Assembly: GCA_966250325.1 (NCBI GenBank)
Contig: CBINGY010000005.1
Location: forward strand, 1-64,000
DNA from: Jiulongibacter sp966250325
GTDB taxonomy: Bacteria; Bacteroidota; Bacteroidia; Cytophagales; Spirosomataceae
Length of the DNA stretch: 64,000 nucleotides
Reading direction: 5' to 3'
In this document: in pieces, positions 16,517-26,105 of the stretch
Numbering within the stretch: the first letter of the stretch is position 1
How the letters are laid out: each line of letters begins with the position of its first letter
Program-made: the position numbers and the translations under genes
Notes under the pieces: model-generated
Databases searched by the model: none
What the model was told of the DNA's origin: nothing
The model's input: only the letters and a program-made list of their open reading frames with translations

Positions 16517-17457
16517 AGTAGCGTATTTTTTGTTCCTTCCCTCCGGGATACAGGCAGCTCTCCGGCAATTTCCCTGACAGCACTCAGGTCATGAATATTA
16601 TTGGTGGTCATATTGGACAACCTGAAGGAAGTCATCGGAAATCTGAGCCCAATTTTACCCAGCATATCTCCCGATCTGGCCGCCAACTGATAAACCAGAA
16701 ATGGCATATTCCAGATTTTTGACCCACTTGTTTCAGCTATCTCATAGGCCCATTCTTCGATATCATAGGGTTCATAATCACCCAGATAAAATACCTTTTT
16801 ATGTACCAGACCCGTTTCGCATTCAAGCAGAGCGAGTATCTGAAAGACCGTATTATCTATGTAACCGTATGTTTTTTTACAGGCCCTGCCGCCGAGGCTC
16901 ACATATCGGTTACCCAGCACCACATTGAAAAAGGTATTGTAGGGCTCACCAAAAAATGGTCCCCAGATGGAGGTAGGCCTTAAAATGGCCCATTCAACAT
17001 CCAGATAAGACGTGTGAATGATTTCTTCGGTTTTTACTTTGCTCTCACCATACACCGTGTGAGGATCAAAATCTTTGTCATGGGAAGGATTATACCCCGG
17101 GCGACAAACATACATCGAAGATGTAAACAGCACCTTTTTCAGGCTATTCGCATAGGTTAAGGCTTCGATAAAATTCTCTACGCCCGTGGTATTGGCTACA
17201 TAATCAGTTAGCAATTCGCCGTTCAGGTCTGTTCGGGCGGCAAGGTGTATCGCAAAATGCGGCTGGAACTTTTCCGTCTCAGTTATCAAACTTTCCCGGT
17301 CACAAACATCCGCCCTGTGCCAGAAGATACTTTGAGCAATATCTCTGGGAGGTTCTTTGTCCAGATTCAGGATTTCATAAGTACCTGAACGTGACAAAGC
17401 AGCGATAAGATTGGTGCCTATAAAGCCTGATCCGCCGGTGATTAGTATTCTATTCAT
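16492..17457 (-). CDS. NAD-dependent epimerase/dehydratase (extended SDR)
   Basis: The 321-residue protein begins with the Rossmann motif ILITGGSGFIGTNLI and has NLDKEPP for nucleotide binding, LAARTD, and the catalytic Tyr/Lys pair in YGESKVKTEE near residue 131-135, after the SSMYV serine. It probably modifies a nucleotide-sugar for the surface polysaccharide; the exact reaction (epimerase, dehydratase or reductase) cannot be told from these motifs. It overlaps the acetyltransferase gene upstream by eight bases and the GT26 gene downstream by 25, inside a tightly packed operon. Confidence 0.85.
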   Translation of the reverse strand: MNRILITGGSGFIGTNLIAALSRSGTYEILNLDKEPPRDIAQSIFWHRADVCDRESLITETEKFQPHFAIHLAARTDLNGELLTDYVANTTGVENFIEALTYANSLKKVLFTSSMYVCRPGYNPSHDKDFDPHTVYGESKVKTEEIIHTSYLDVEWAILRPTSIWGPFFGEPYNTFFNVVLGNRYVSLGGRACKKTYGYIDNTVFQILALLECETGLVHKKVFYLGDYEPYDIEEWAYEIAETSGSKIWNMPFLVYQLAARSGDMLGKIGLRFPMTSFRLSNMTTNNIHDLSAVREIAGELPVSRREGTKNTLLWMKEKTI

Positions 17458-18013
17458 TTTTAGAAGTCATTTTTCTTTTTTTGACAGGTTTGGCCGGGTA
17501 GCCAAAACAGATCATTCCCTCGGGCAAGTCTTTAAGCACCGTGCTTCTGGCACCAACTACCACTCCTTTTCCCACGGTGACTCCGGGCCCAACAAACACA
17601 TCATTGGTAAGCCATACTTCGTCTTCGATGTAAACGGGGCGGGACTGAATCTGGAAACGGCGATCTTCTTTATCATGGCTACCCGTACACAAATAGACTT
17701 TATGTGCCAGAGCTACGTGGTTTCCAAGTTCGATACGATCCAGATTGTATAACTGACAATAGTCTCCTACCCAACAATGGTCTCCGATCTTCAACTTCCA
17801 GGGATAGGTGATTCTGGTGGTAGGCCTGATCTTTACTCCTCTTCCTATTTTTGCTCCAAATAACCTCAGAAGGAAATTTCTCCAACCGAAAAAAGGCTGT
17901 GGAGACCAGGCAAAAAGCGTGCTTTGAACGGCCCACCAAATAATGACGATCACCGAACTCCTCCCCCGAAATCCATCGGGCATTGTAAACTCCTGCAGAT
18001 TCTGATAATGCAT
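17450..18013 (-). CDS. WcaF-like hexapeptide-repeat acetyltransferase
   Basis: The 187-residue protein has a hydrophobic N-terminal stretch (VIVIIWWAVQSTLFAWSPQP) and left-handed beta-helix repeats from about residue 55 (GAKIGRGVKIRP, LKIGDHCWVGDYC, IELGNHVALAHKV), with the catalytic His in LCTGSHDKED near 116 and a second block VGPGVTVGKGVVVGARS. This is the pattern of colanic-acid-type O-acetyltransferases acting on polysaccharide precursors. An in-frame ATG at residue 11 (MPDGFRG) is an alternative start. Confidence 0.88.
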   Translation of the reverse strand: MHYQNLQEFTMPDGFRGRSSVIVIIWWAVQSTLFAWSPQPFFGWRNFLLRLFGAKIGRGVKIRPTTRITYPWKLKIGDHCWVGDYCQLYNLDRIELGNHVALAHKVYLCTGSHDKEDRRFQIQSRPVYIEDEVWLTNDVFVGPGVTVGKGVVVGARSTVLKDLPEGMICFGYPAKPVKKRKMTSKNE

Positions 18014-18024
18014 GTCCGGTTGTG

Positions 18025-19122
18025 TTAAAGAAGTTGATCAATCTGATGAACTACCTTATCCCAGGTATACTTGCGAAGCAGGAGTTGCTGCAGCTCCGCA
18101 CCTCTTTGTGCCAGTTCCTGTTCATTGATCTGAAAGAAACGGAGAAGTTCGGACCGCCAGGAAGAAGGGTCAGAACTCAAATGGCAGGCCCCGAAATCGT
18201 AGGCCTCATGAAAATTACATTCTTCAGTAATCCATACCGTTTTGCCAAAAGCCATGGCTTCGAGCACAGACATAGAGAAACCTTCTGAAAAAGAAGGAAG
18301 TACGAAAGCCGTACACTTTTGATACAATTCGTATTTACCAGCACCAAAAACAGATCCTTCAAAGCTTACGCCTGAATCACCTTTACAAATCGACTCCAGC
18401 TGGGTGCGTATACCGTCATCAGGCCCGGCAATTTGGAGCTTCCACTCGTTTCGCTGTTCAGGAGGTATACTACACCATGCTTTTAAGAAGGGAATCAGCC
18501 CTTTTTTCTCATGTAATCTGCCCAGAAAAAGAAGTGTCTTTTCGCCGGAAACCGCCTCCGTTCCCAGAGATTGCTGATACTGCCGGATAGACGTGATATC
18601 TACCCCATTGGGAAGAGTGACGACTTCTCCCTTTACTCCGTATTCTCTGATCTGATCGGCCTCTTTGGGAGTCAATGCTCTCCAGAATCTGGCCTTCTGA
18701 TATTTATAGTTTTCGAAGAGCGTATTAGCTACCGCTTTTTTCCAGACAGACCTCCTCAAAATCCATGGTTCCAGTATTCCGTGTACATGAACCATTAGTT
18801 TGAAATCACTGGTTCTGGCCAGATCGGTGGCCACCTTGCTGCTGTACATATACAAGCCATGGCTATGTAAAAGTGAAACAGAGGTGGTTTTGAACAACTC
18901 CTCTTTCATACCCGGTGCATAGCACATCGGATTATTCCAAATTCTCGGATAGGCTTTTAAAGGAAGTTCGGCATCAGAGCCTTCGATCTGCGAATCATGA
19001 ACGGTAGAAGCTATACTCACCTTTTTGCCGTTCATGTGCTGGGCTTTAGCCAATTCCAGACAGGAGGATACGATCCCGCCGCCTGTTTGTCGTTCCAAAA
19101 CAGGTAATAAATGAAGATGCAT
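18025..19122 (-). CDS. Glycosyltransferase family 4
   Basis: A GT-B, retaining glycosyltransferase of 365 residues. It begins MHLHLLPVLERQTGGGIVSSCLELAKA, a typical N-terminal glycine-rich acceptor loop, has VHVHGILEPW near 130, KTLLFLGRLHEKKGL near 203-217 and the donor-binding FVLPSFSEGFSMSVLEAMAFGKTV near 275-298 with the E-x7-E motif. The sugar transferred is not predictable. It lies 11 bp before the acetyltransferase and 3 bp after the polymerase gene, so is part of the same operon. Confidence 0.9.
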   Translation of the reverse strand: MHLHLLPVLERQTGGGIVSSCLELAKAQHMNGKKVSIASTVHDSQIEGSDAELPLKAYPRIWNNPMCYAPGMKEELFKTTSVSLLHSHGLYMYSSKVATDLARTSDFKLMVHVHGILEPWILRRSVWKKAVANTLFENYKYQKARFWRALTPKEADQIREYGVKGEVVTLPNGVDITSIRQYQQSLGTEAVSGEKTLLFLGRLHEKKGLIPFLKAWCSIPPEQRNEWKLQIAGPDDGIRTQLESICKGDSGVSFEGSVFGAGKYELYQKCTAFVLPSFSEGFSMSVLEAMAFGKTVWITEECNFHEAYDFGACHLSSDPSSWRSELLRFFQINEQELAQRGAELQQLLLRKYTWDKVVHQIDQLL

Positions 19123-19125
19123 ATA

Positions 19126-20463
19126 TTAGATAGAAACCAGTTTAATTTTTTTGACCTGCCTGAACCTGATTCTGAGATACAGAGGTATCAGACTTATTTT
19201 TACCAGATTAATGAAGTTGTTGAAGAGATCAGACTTGATGATATTGAACGGTCTGGGAACGATAATGCAAAATAACGCGAGGTCATATACGGTTCTCGAT
19301 TTCCGGATTCCCTCCTCAACGGCATAAGAAAAAGCTGCCATGGATAAGGAGGCTACCAATATCCCCAAAAATCCAAAGTTCAAAATACATTCTACCAGCC
19401 AAGAAACGATGAGTTCACCTCCCTGAGTGGCATAGAAATGAGAAGGGTAGTACTTTTCGGTAAAGTAGGTCATGGCTCCTTTCGGTTTACCCGGCCACAA
19501 AGCTCTGGGTATGGGCGAGGTGATACAGGCCACGATGGTAGAGCCCCAAAGCTGGTTACGCTCCAGCCTACTGTCATTCACAGCCGTCATTAAAGCATCA
19601 ATCTGAACAAAATCGAACCCACCTACCAGAAATTCGTGTGACCTGGCCAGGCTGTTTAAAAGCACTTCTGAAGTTTGCTTGTCTTTGTTTACACTGAAAT
19701 AAATATCTCTGGTAAGCACACGGTATACGACGGCAAAGAGGTAAACAGAAATGCCGATATAAATAAGGGCCTTTTTGTTGAAATTTTTGGACAGGTAAAT
19801 GCGTGCAGCTCCGATTCCGATAATGAAGAACAGGATGTTTGACCTTCCGCCCAGAAACATCAGGATAAGGACTGTAAGCAGGATGGTCCATAGAACGGAT
19901 TTCTTCTGCAAAGTATCATTAATCACCTTTAGGGTGGCTACCGAAGAACAGGCAAAAATGAATATATCCATGAATGCTCCAAACTGCCCGTAAAAGGTTT
20001 TAAACATAATCCCTCTGGTGGAGATGAGACCCAGATACTGCGTGATACTGTAACCCATACCAAAAGGTAGCAGCAGAATTATACAAGAACTTATTAACAG
20101 CCAGTTAAACAGCTTATCTGTAAGTTTGGTGAGCGAGTAACTGATGAGGATCTCGGTATATTTAGGTTTTGACCTGTATAAATAAAAGATAAGAACCCCA
20201 CTATACATCATATTGAACAGAAAGGAAACCAGCATACTGAGATCAAATGTGGACCGGTAGCCCTGTAAATCCCGCATGGCAAACGGGCTCCCTCCCCATT
20301 CGCCGTTCTGCATAATGTAAAGTGGCCTCAAAACATACATGATGATCAAGCCGATAGCACTGATTGCAATGGGACTGAACATGGACACCGGCGATTTCTT
20401 TACAGCCACGTACAGCAATAAAGCCAGAACCACAAAATTCAGTCCGATCAGAGTGTTTCCCAT
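19126..20463 (-). CDS. Wzy-like oligosaccharide repeat-unit polymerase
   Basis: The 445-residue protein has about ten to twelve hydrophobic segments along its length and a large extracytoplasmic loop around 240-340 containing RSHEFLVGGFDFVQID, RNQLWGSTIVACI and PIPRALWPGKP, features of the O-antigen/oligosaccharide repeat-unit polymerase family that joins lipid-linked repeats in the periplasm. Its place in a Wzx/Wzy-type locus with a Wzc-like co-polymerase supports this. Sequence conservation in the family is low, so O-antigen ligase remains possible. Overlaps the pyruvyltransferase gene by 16 bases. Confidence 0.8.
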   Translation of the reverse strand: MGNTLIGLNFVVLALLLYVAVKKSPVSMFSPIAISAIGLIIMYVLRPLYIMQNGEWGGSPFAMRDLQGYRSTFDLSMLVSFLFNMMYSGVLIFYLYRSKPKYTEILISYSLTKLTDKLFNWLLISSCIILLLPFGMGYSITQYLGLISTRGIMFKTFYGQFGAFMDIFIFACSSVATLKVINDTLQKKSVLWTILLTVLILMFLGGRSNILFFIIGIGAARIYLSKNFNKKALIYIGISVYLFAVVYRVLTRDIYFSVNKDKQTSEVLLNSLARSHEFLVGGFDFVQIDALMTAVNDSRLERNQLWGSTIVACITSPIPRALWPGKPKGAMTYFTEKYYPSHFYATQGGELIVSWLVECILNFGFLGILVASLSMAAFSYAVEEGIRKSRTVYDLALFCIIVPRPFNIIKSDLFNNFINLVKISLIPLYLRIRFRQVKKIKLVSI

Positions 20464-21527
20464 ATAGTCATCTTAAGCTTCGGTTTTTTACCCCGATTGC
20501 CTGCCAGAATACTGTTAAGAAATTCTGGTTCAAGGTCTTTGATCATCACGGCATATTCCGGAATACCCAGCAGATCAAACATTCCTACCGTTTTGGGTTG
20601 ATAGCCTATACCAATAGTTTCTGTTCCCGAACAGAGCGAGAATATAGCCGAATGCATTCTGGAGGCCACAAACAAATCGTTTTTTCTGTATAAATCTATA
20701 ATTTCTTCTACGGATAATTGACTCACATTCAGCAAATTGACCGGTCGAGAAATCATATTCATGAGTTCTTCCGTAATGAAGCGATCGGTATTATACGCTG
20801 AGTAATCTACCTGTAAATACAGGTTACATATCTGAAAATTGGTGTTTATGAAGTTGGCCAGCGTTTTTAGGTATTTTTTTCTCTCTGCGATGAGTTCTTT
20901 GCCGTTACCGGTAAACAAATGATCAACTACCGTAACCCCGATTGTGGCAGGTTTATCCTTGCAGTGCATAATGCGTTTTCTGGCCTTCAGAAAAACGGTA
21001 TCGTTGGTAAGCTTTACCGGCAAATTATTCTGAATACACCAGGAGAAGGTTTCTCGATCCCGGGCATAAAACGTATTGATTCCTGCTAAAAGTTTGGCGG
21101 CTACCCGGGAATCTACCGGGCGAAGTGGGCCGGCCGTTTGCGGATAAATGACCAGCTTGCTTACCCGGGAGTGCAAATAAATGATCATGAGCACCCGCAT
21201 GAGACCATAGCCAAAGGGCCCCTTGCTGGATGAATACAGGTAGCCTCCTCCCACGGATATAACTAAATCGTATGCCTCAGGCCTGCTGATAAACCTACCC
21301 ATGAGAAGGAAGTACTTGACCAGAGCATTTCGTTTATAATTATTAGGCACAACGGAATGAACAAGCTGGACGCCGTAATTAGCGTACTCGATCATGTCGT
21401 CGTAGTTTTTCTCAATGAATAGTTCGGCGTCCGGGAACCTCGTTTTTAACCATTCAATGGTCGTTAAAACAATCCCGAAATCCCCCCGATTTTTGACGGA
21501 ATAACCATTGACAAGCAAAATCCTCAT
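20448..21527 (-). CDS. Polysaccharide pyruvyl transferase family protein
   Basis: The 359-residue protein matches the CsaB/WcaK-type family that puts ketal-linked pyruvate on sugars. Features are NGYSVKNRGDFGIVLT at the N-terminus, SVGGGYLYSSSKGPFG near 90-105, PQTAGPLRP near 124, ARDRETFSW near 152, and the C-terminal SRMHSAIFSLCSGTETIGIGYQPKT. A pyruvylated polymer would be acidic. The start codon overlaps the preceding membrane-protein gene as ATGA. Confidence 0.87.
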   Translation of the reverse strand: MRILLVNGYSVKNRGDFGIVLTTIEWLKTRFPDAELFIEKNYDDMIEYANYGVQLVHSVVPNNYKRNALVKYFLLMGRFISRPEAYDLVISVGGGYLYSSSKGPFGYGLMRVLMIIYLHSRVSKLVIYPQTAGPLRPVDSRVAAKLLAGINTFYARDRETFSWCIQNNLPVKLTNDTVFLKARKRIMHCKDKPATIGVTVVDHLFTGNGKELIAERKKYLKTLANFINTNFQICNLYLQVDYSAYNTDRFITEELMNMISRPVNLLNVSQLSVEEIIDLYRKNDLFVASRMHSAIFSLCSGTETIGIGYQPKTVGMFDLLGIPEYAVMIKDLEPEFLNSILAGNRGKKPKLKMTIWETL

Positions 21528-22567
21528 AGTTTTTTTAAATAGTGATAAAAGAGTACGTTAGGACCAACAATTAAAAGGGCGAGCATCCCGCTGAAATAGC
21601 CGGAGGGTAAATCTTTAACTATAAAAAGGCAACCCGTAAGCACCAGTTGAAACACAAAGGCATACCGATGAGCCTTATTTATCTTCCAGAATTCCATCCT
21701 CATTTTCAATTTCAGTGAATGCGATAAACTCAGTAGCATAAAAAAAGAGGACATTACAAATGGAATCACTAAAAATGGGCTGAATCCGCTTAATAGTGTT
21801 CCCACGCCGATAAGGAGCGGAGCCAGATACCTGGCACGGTGGGATTCCGGATTCCCCGCTTTGAGAGCATTGTATTCCAGAAGAGAAACCAGCATGGCTG
21901 TGAGCCCGAAGTAAACCTGAACTTCCCTTACCTCGGTAACCACGCTATTTCGTGAAAAATTGAAAAGCAACAGCAGATAACCTACGGTATAAAACCATTG
22001 CAAAAATACCGAGACGCCATTTTTATAATTGTTTCTCACACAATCTAAGAGATACCTGCTACGGTAGCTCCCTGCAAGAAAAATTAAAGAACACCACCTC
22101 CAATCAAACGCTGCCTCAATCGCTTCCGGGAAAAACAGACCTGGAATGAGCAGGGCTCCGGGTAGGTAGGTTTGAAAACTCCACCCTTCGCTGAGTTTGG
22201 AAATAACGTCAATGAAAATAATTACACAGATAACCAAACCATAATAGCTATTGAACAGAAACACCAGAGCTCCCAGACTTATTCTTACCAACCAGAGGTT
22301 TGCCCAGGAAGGCGAAAACCCTGCTTTCCCAGCAACGGTAGGCTGAATAATCACGAGGCTGATTACGCCTTGAACGAACACCAGAATGATATTGCTCTGA
22401 ACATGAGCCTCAAAAGCATCATTCTGTGAAAGAATAAAAACGCTCAGAAAATTAACTACAGGAAACCAGGCTACCTTAAGCGTGTTTCCGATGAAGGGCA
22501 GCCACCGGGTCGGGATGAACGAATTTCCTGCCGATACACCCGATTCTGGTACGGATTGTCCTATCAC
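21524..22567 (-). CDS. Multi-span membrane protein, candidate flippase of the locus
   Basis: The 347-residue protein has about ten hydrophobic segments and no catalytic motif. Its first 110 residues (NTLKVAWFPVVNFLSVFILS, then VQGVISLVIIQPTVAGKAG) look like the start of MOP-superfamily Wzx flippases, but the protein is roughly 80-100 residues shorter than a usual 12-14-span flippase. No other Wzx candidate occurs in the locus, so a role in lipid-linked repeat export is inferred. The start is a GTG at 22567, as no ATG lies close by. Confidence 0.6.
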   Translation of the reverse strand: MIGQSVPESGVSAGNSFIPTRWLPFIGNTLKVAWFPVVNFLSVFILSQNDAFEAHVQSNIILVFVQGVISLVIIQPTVAGKAGFSPSWANLWLVRISLGALVFLFNSYYGLVICVIIFIDVISKLSEGWSFQTYLPGALLIPGLFFPEAIEAAFDWRWCSLIFLAGSYRSRYLLDCVRNNYKNGVSVFLQWFYTVGYLLLLFNFSRNSVVTEVREVQVYFGLTAMLVSLLEYNALKAGNPESHRARYLAPLLIGVGTLLSGFSPFLVIPFVMSSFFMLLSLSHSLKLKMRMEFWKINKAHRYAFVFQLVLTGCLFIVKDLPSGYFSGMLALLIVGPNVLFYHYLKKL

Positions 22568-22612
22568 TTTTTAATTCAAAGCTTTCTTTAAAACAAGCTG
22601 AATAATGTCCTT

Positions 22613-25027
22613 TTAAATCTCTGCTGGTTTCTTCTTACCTACAGAGCTTAGCCTGCTTCGTATTTTTTGAAATTTATTTGGCTGAGTTGGTTTCCCGTAA
22701 TATTGACCGTAGCTATACCCATAGCCATAACCGTATGCCGAAGAAGCTGAATAATCTACCGCATTGAATAGCAAATGCATGGATTTGAAAACACCTTTAT
22801 CTCTGATCTCCTTTACGCCCGGTAAGAGTGATTTGGGTGATTTATTCTGACGAACCACGTAAAAACATACATCTGAAAATGGTGCCATTACCAGAGCATC
22901 TGCCACGAGCGAGGTGGGTGGAGTATCGAGGAGTACATAATCAAATGCCCGCCGCAATCCGTTGATCAGACCTCCAAGCTTTTCGCTGGCTAATAATTCG
23001 GAAGGATTGGGTGGAATAGGTCCCGCGGGAATCAGAAAGACATTTTCCAGATCAGTGGAGTGGATGAGCTCTTCCGGTTCGCTTTTCCCTACCAGGTAAT
23101 TGGTTATCCCTTTTTTACCCGGCACATTCAAATAGGTATGAATGGTAGGTTTTCGTAAATCAAGACCCAGAATGACTACCCGCTTATCCAGTAAACCCAA
23201 AGAGGCTGCAATATTGGCCGCAATGAAACTCTTTCCTTCGCCCGCCACCGAGCTCGTGATTAAGATGGTTTTTCCCGAACCATCTTCCGCTTGACCTGCA
23301 AAAAGAAAGGAAAGATTGGAACGTATCATACGAAATTGTTCTGAGACAAATGACCGGCTGGATGCATTAAGAATTTCTCCTTTTTCTTCTTTGGGCTTTA
23401 TTCCGATCTCTCCGAATACCGATAATCCCGTCTCTTTTTCCACTTCTTTTTTGTCCTGAACCGTGTAGGTCATTAACTCCCTGAGATTTACAAAAGAGGC
23501 GGGTATGGCAAGTCCCAGCAAAATACCGAGTAACGTCACAATTTTTGATTTCGGTTTAATGGGTTCCCCCGATGTAAAGGGCATATCCACTACCCGGCTG
23601 TCTGTTACCGTACTGGCATAAGAAAGGGCCGTTTCTTCTCTTTTCTGAAGCAATAGAAGGTAGAGGTCTTCCTTAATGCCGGCCTGCCTTTTGATCTCCA
23701 CATATTGACGCTCCTTTCTGGGTATCATGCTTATGGATGACTCCAGTCTGTTATTCAGGGCTTGAAGTGTATTCCGGGTTACCTGCAGGCCGCTCTTCTG
23801 GTTCCTGATATTTTCACGGATGGCTTGTTTCACATTCGCCTGCTGAGTCTCCAGAGTCTGTAAGAAAGGATTATTTCTGGTGGTTGACCTGGCCAGTTCC
23901 TCTCGCTCAAGCTCCAGTTTAGAGAGTTGATTGATATACGAGGTGAGCACGGGATCTTCTACCATGAGTGCTCCCGGGCTTACATTGCCAAATTCGTTGG
24001 TGGAGAGATATCGTTCCACACCATCCAGCACCTTCAGCTGGATATCTACTTCGTTCAGTTTGCTGTCGTTATCCTTTACTTTTTCAAGAAACAAATTGGC
24101 CTCGGTACTTAAATCAGTGATTCCGGCAGACCTCCGGTATTGTTCCACATCCTGCTCTACATCTCCCAGCTCGGTCGTAATTAATTTCAATCGGTCTTCA
24201 ATGAAATTCAGGGTATTGGTAGCTTCTCTGTTCTTATCCTCGAGCGATGCAAATGTATATTCATCCAGTAATTTGGCCAGTATTTCCCTGCCTTTGTCTG
24301 GTACGGCCTCTTCCATACTTAAGCGGATCACCGTGCTCTTCTGATTAACAAGTTCTGCCGATAGACCCGAAATAAGCTGAGAGACCTTTTTGTCCCGATC
24401 TGTAAATTTGACTTTTATGTATTGCTCCCCCGAAAGCTGCGTACCATCTTCCACAGAATCTACCTGGAATACCCGGAAGGTACCATATTTACTATCGACC
24501 CGGTCTGAATAAAGAAACTCGCCCATTAGATCCATGTCCTCATCAAACATGGCATACCGCGAACTATCCAGGGGTTCAATGTACATGACATGCCCATGAG
24601 AATAATCGGAAAGCTCAGCGGCATTCACTTTCACCGGACTGGAATCATACAATTCGATATCTCTTATACGCCCTTCGTGCCAGTAGCTAACTGTCAGATT
24701 CATGGCATCTACCACTTTTTCCATGAGGGTTCGTGATTTCAGAATTTCAATTTCATTCTCCACCAGTTTGGAGCCCCCCATCATTCCCAGTTCTTCCAGC
24801 ATCTCTGCTCCACTACTCAGTCCTTTTTCTTCATCTTTCACTAATAAGGAGGCAGACACTTCATAAATCGGTGTCGAATACCTGAGATATAAATAAGAGC
24901 ACGCCAGGCAAACCAATACAGAACCGATAAACCAGGGCCAGAGCCTCAGGTATTTAAACACAAAATTGCGGAAGTTGAATTTCTCATCTTCCTCCTGCCA
25001 AAATGTAGACTCTTTATGGTTATTCAT
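22613..25027 (-). CDS. Wzc-like polysaccharide co-polymerase and tyrosine autokinase
   Basis: An 804-residue inner-membrane protein. The Wzz-type domain begins with a membrane segment near 32-50, followed by a long periplasmic coiled-coil region (about 240-470) and a second membrane segment near 510 after a proline-rich EPIKPKSK. The cytoplasmic BY-kinase has Walker A SSVAGEGKSFIAANIAASLG near 590, Walker A' LGLDLRKP and Walker B YVLLDTPPTS. The C-terminal tyrosine cluster (SAYGYGYGYSYGQYYG, near 770-786) is the autophosphorylation site. It controls chain length and export with the Wza-like protein; the CpsB-like phosphatase at 7873-8607 is its likely partner. Confidence 0.95.
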   Translation of the reverse strand: MNNHKESTFWQEEDEKFNFRNFVFKYLRLWPWFIGSVLVCLACSYLYLRYSTPIYEVSASLLVKDEEKGLSSGAEMLEELGMMGGSKLVENEIEILKSRTLMEKVVDAMNLTVSYWHEGRIRDIELYDSSPVKVNAAELSDYSHGHVMYIEPLDSSRYAMFDEDMDLMGEFLYSDRVDSKYGTFRVFQVDSVEDGTQLSGEQYIKVKFTDRDKKVSQLISGLSAELVNQKSTVIRLSMEEAVPDKGREILAKLLDEYTFASLEDKNREATNTLNFIEDRLKLITTELGDVEQDVEQYRRSAGITDLSTEANLFLEKVKDNDSKLNEVDIQLKVLDGVERYLSTNEFGNVSPGALMVEDPVLTSYINQLSKLELEREELARSTTRNNPFLQTLETQQANVKQAIRENIRNQKSGLQVTRNTLQALNNRLESSISMIPRKERQYVEIKRQAGIKEDLYLLLLQKREETALSYASTVTDSRVVDMPFTSGEPIKPKSKIVTLLGILLGLAIPASFVNLRELMTYTVQDKKEVEKETGLSVFGEIGIKPKEEKGEILNASSRSFVSEQFRMIRSNLSFLFAGQAEDGSGKTILITSSVAGEGKSFIAANIAASLGLLDKRVVILGLDLRKPTIHTYLNVPGKKGITNYLVGKSEPEELIHSTDLENVFLIPAGPIPPNPSELLASEKLGGLINGLRRAFDYVLLDTPPTSLVADALVMAPFSDVCFYVVRQNKSPKSLLPGVKEIRDKGVFKSMHLLFNAVDYSASSAYGYGYGYSYGQYYGKPTQPNKFQKIRSRLSSVGKKKPAEI

Positions 25028-25160
25028 AGTTATTCAGCTAGTTATCTCCGGCATTTACAACTCTTTCAAAAAGTATGGATAAAATGTCCGTACAGACAAT
25101 TTTTACCTCGTTCTAAAGCAGACAGTGGAAACGTATTGCAGCTAAGATTACAATTACATC

Positions 25161-25262
25161 TCACTTCCTACTCCTCACTTCAAACTTCTCTCTTCCTACT
25201 CCCAGCTTCCCACTTCCTACTTCCTTCTTCCCACTTCCCTCTTCCTTCTTCCTACTCCCCAA
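25161..25262. repeat. CT-rich degenerate minisatellite (CTTCCTACTCCC type)
   Basis: Units such as CTTCCTACT, CCCACTTCC and CTTCCTTCTT repeat irregularly over about 100 bases between the Wza-like and Wzc-like genes. It is a purer pyrimidine tract than the related elements at 11231-11350 and 13051-13115. The rest of 25028-25265 contains no gene. Confidence 0.8.
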
Positions 25263-25265
25263 AAA

Positions 25266-26066
25266 CTACTTCAACACCAGATTCAACAAAACTGCCACTG
25301 TGGTGGCAATTCCTGTGAAAATGGGCACTAGTTGTACCCGCTGTTCTGTATTGGTCACCTTACCTTTTATGGGTTCCACATAGATTACATCTCCGTTTTG
25401 TACATAGTAAAACGGACTTTGAAAAACACTCTGATTAAGAAGGTTTACTTTGCCAATCTCTCTGAAACCGTGTGAATACCGCACGACGGTAACGGAATCG
25501 CGTTTACCGTAAATGGTGAGGTCACCCGCCATGGCCAGTGCCTCTGGCAGAGTGGTTCTGTCATCCAGCAGATTATAGGTTCCCACCCTGTTAACCTCCC
25601 CCAATACTGAAAACTTATGATTCAGGAATCTGACATTCACCGCTGGGTTTTTCAGATAAACCTGCATTTCTGTTTCTATTTTATCTGAGGCCTGAAGTAA
25701 AGTAAGACCATCCAGATTTAGCCTTCCCACAAACGGAAGTACCACGTTCCCAGTGCTATCTACCCGGAAACCCAGCGGCTGCCTGGAACCCATCGCTCCC
25801 ACACTTTGGCCGGGAAAAGTAGACATTTGAAGGGTATTGATGTTTTGAAAATTCAGGATTTCATTCGATTGTTCGTTCAAGCTGCTCACCGTTATGGCGA
25901 GGATATCATCTTTCGAAATTCGCGAGACCACCGGGGTTACACTCTCCAGATAAACGGGATAAGCCGATCCCGAATTTCCTCCCTGAAAATATACAAACTG
26001 ACTGGTATTTACGCAGGAGGATAGTACCGCCAGTAAGGCCAGAAAATAATAAGCCGTCTTTTTCAT
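25266..26066 (-). CDS. Wza-like polysaccharide export lipoprotein
   Basis: The 266-residue outer-membrane export protein starts with a lipoprotein signal (MKKTAYYFLALLAVLSSC). The poly-export domain contains ISKDDILAITVSS and the GFRVDSTGNVVLPFVGRL strand; a SLBB-type domain follows with FSVLGEVNRVGTYNL, TLPEALAMAGDLT, and FYYVQNGDVIYVEP. A hydrophobic C-terminal helix (VPIFTGIATTVAVLLNLVLK) would span the outer membrane, as in Wza. It works with the downstream Wzc-like kinase; the 238-bp gap between them is filled by a repeat. Confidence 0.93.
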   Translation of the reverse strand: MKKTAYYFLALLAVLSSCVNTSQFVYFQGGNSGSAYPVYLESVTPVVSRISKDDILAITVSSLNEQSNEILNFQNINTLQMSTFPGQSVGAMGSRQPLGFRVDSTGNVVLPFVGRLNLDGLTLLQASDKIETEMQVYLKNPAVNVRFLNHKFSVLGEVNRVGTYNLLDDRTTLPEALAMAGDLTIYGKRDSVTVVRYSHGFREIGKVNLLNQSVFQSPFYYVQNGDVIYVEPIKGKVTNTEQRVQLVPIFTGIATTVAVLLNLVLK

Positions 26067-26105
26067 TAATACATCTTAGTTTATGCTGGTTTTGGGTCAG
26101 CCTGA

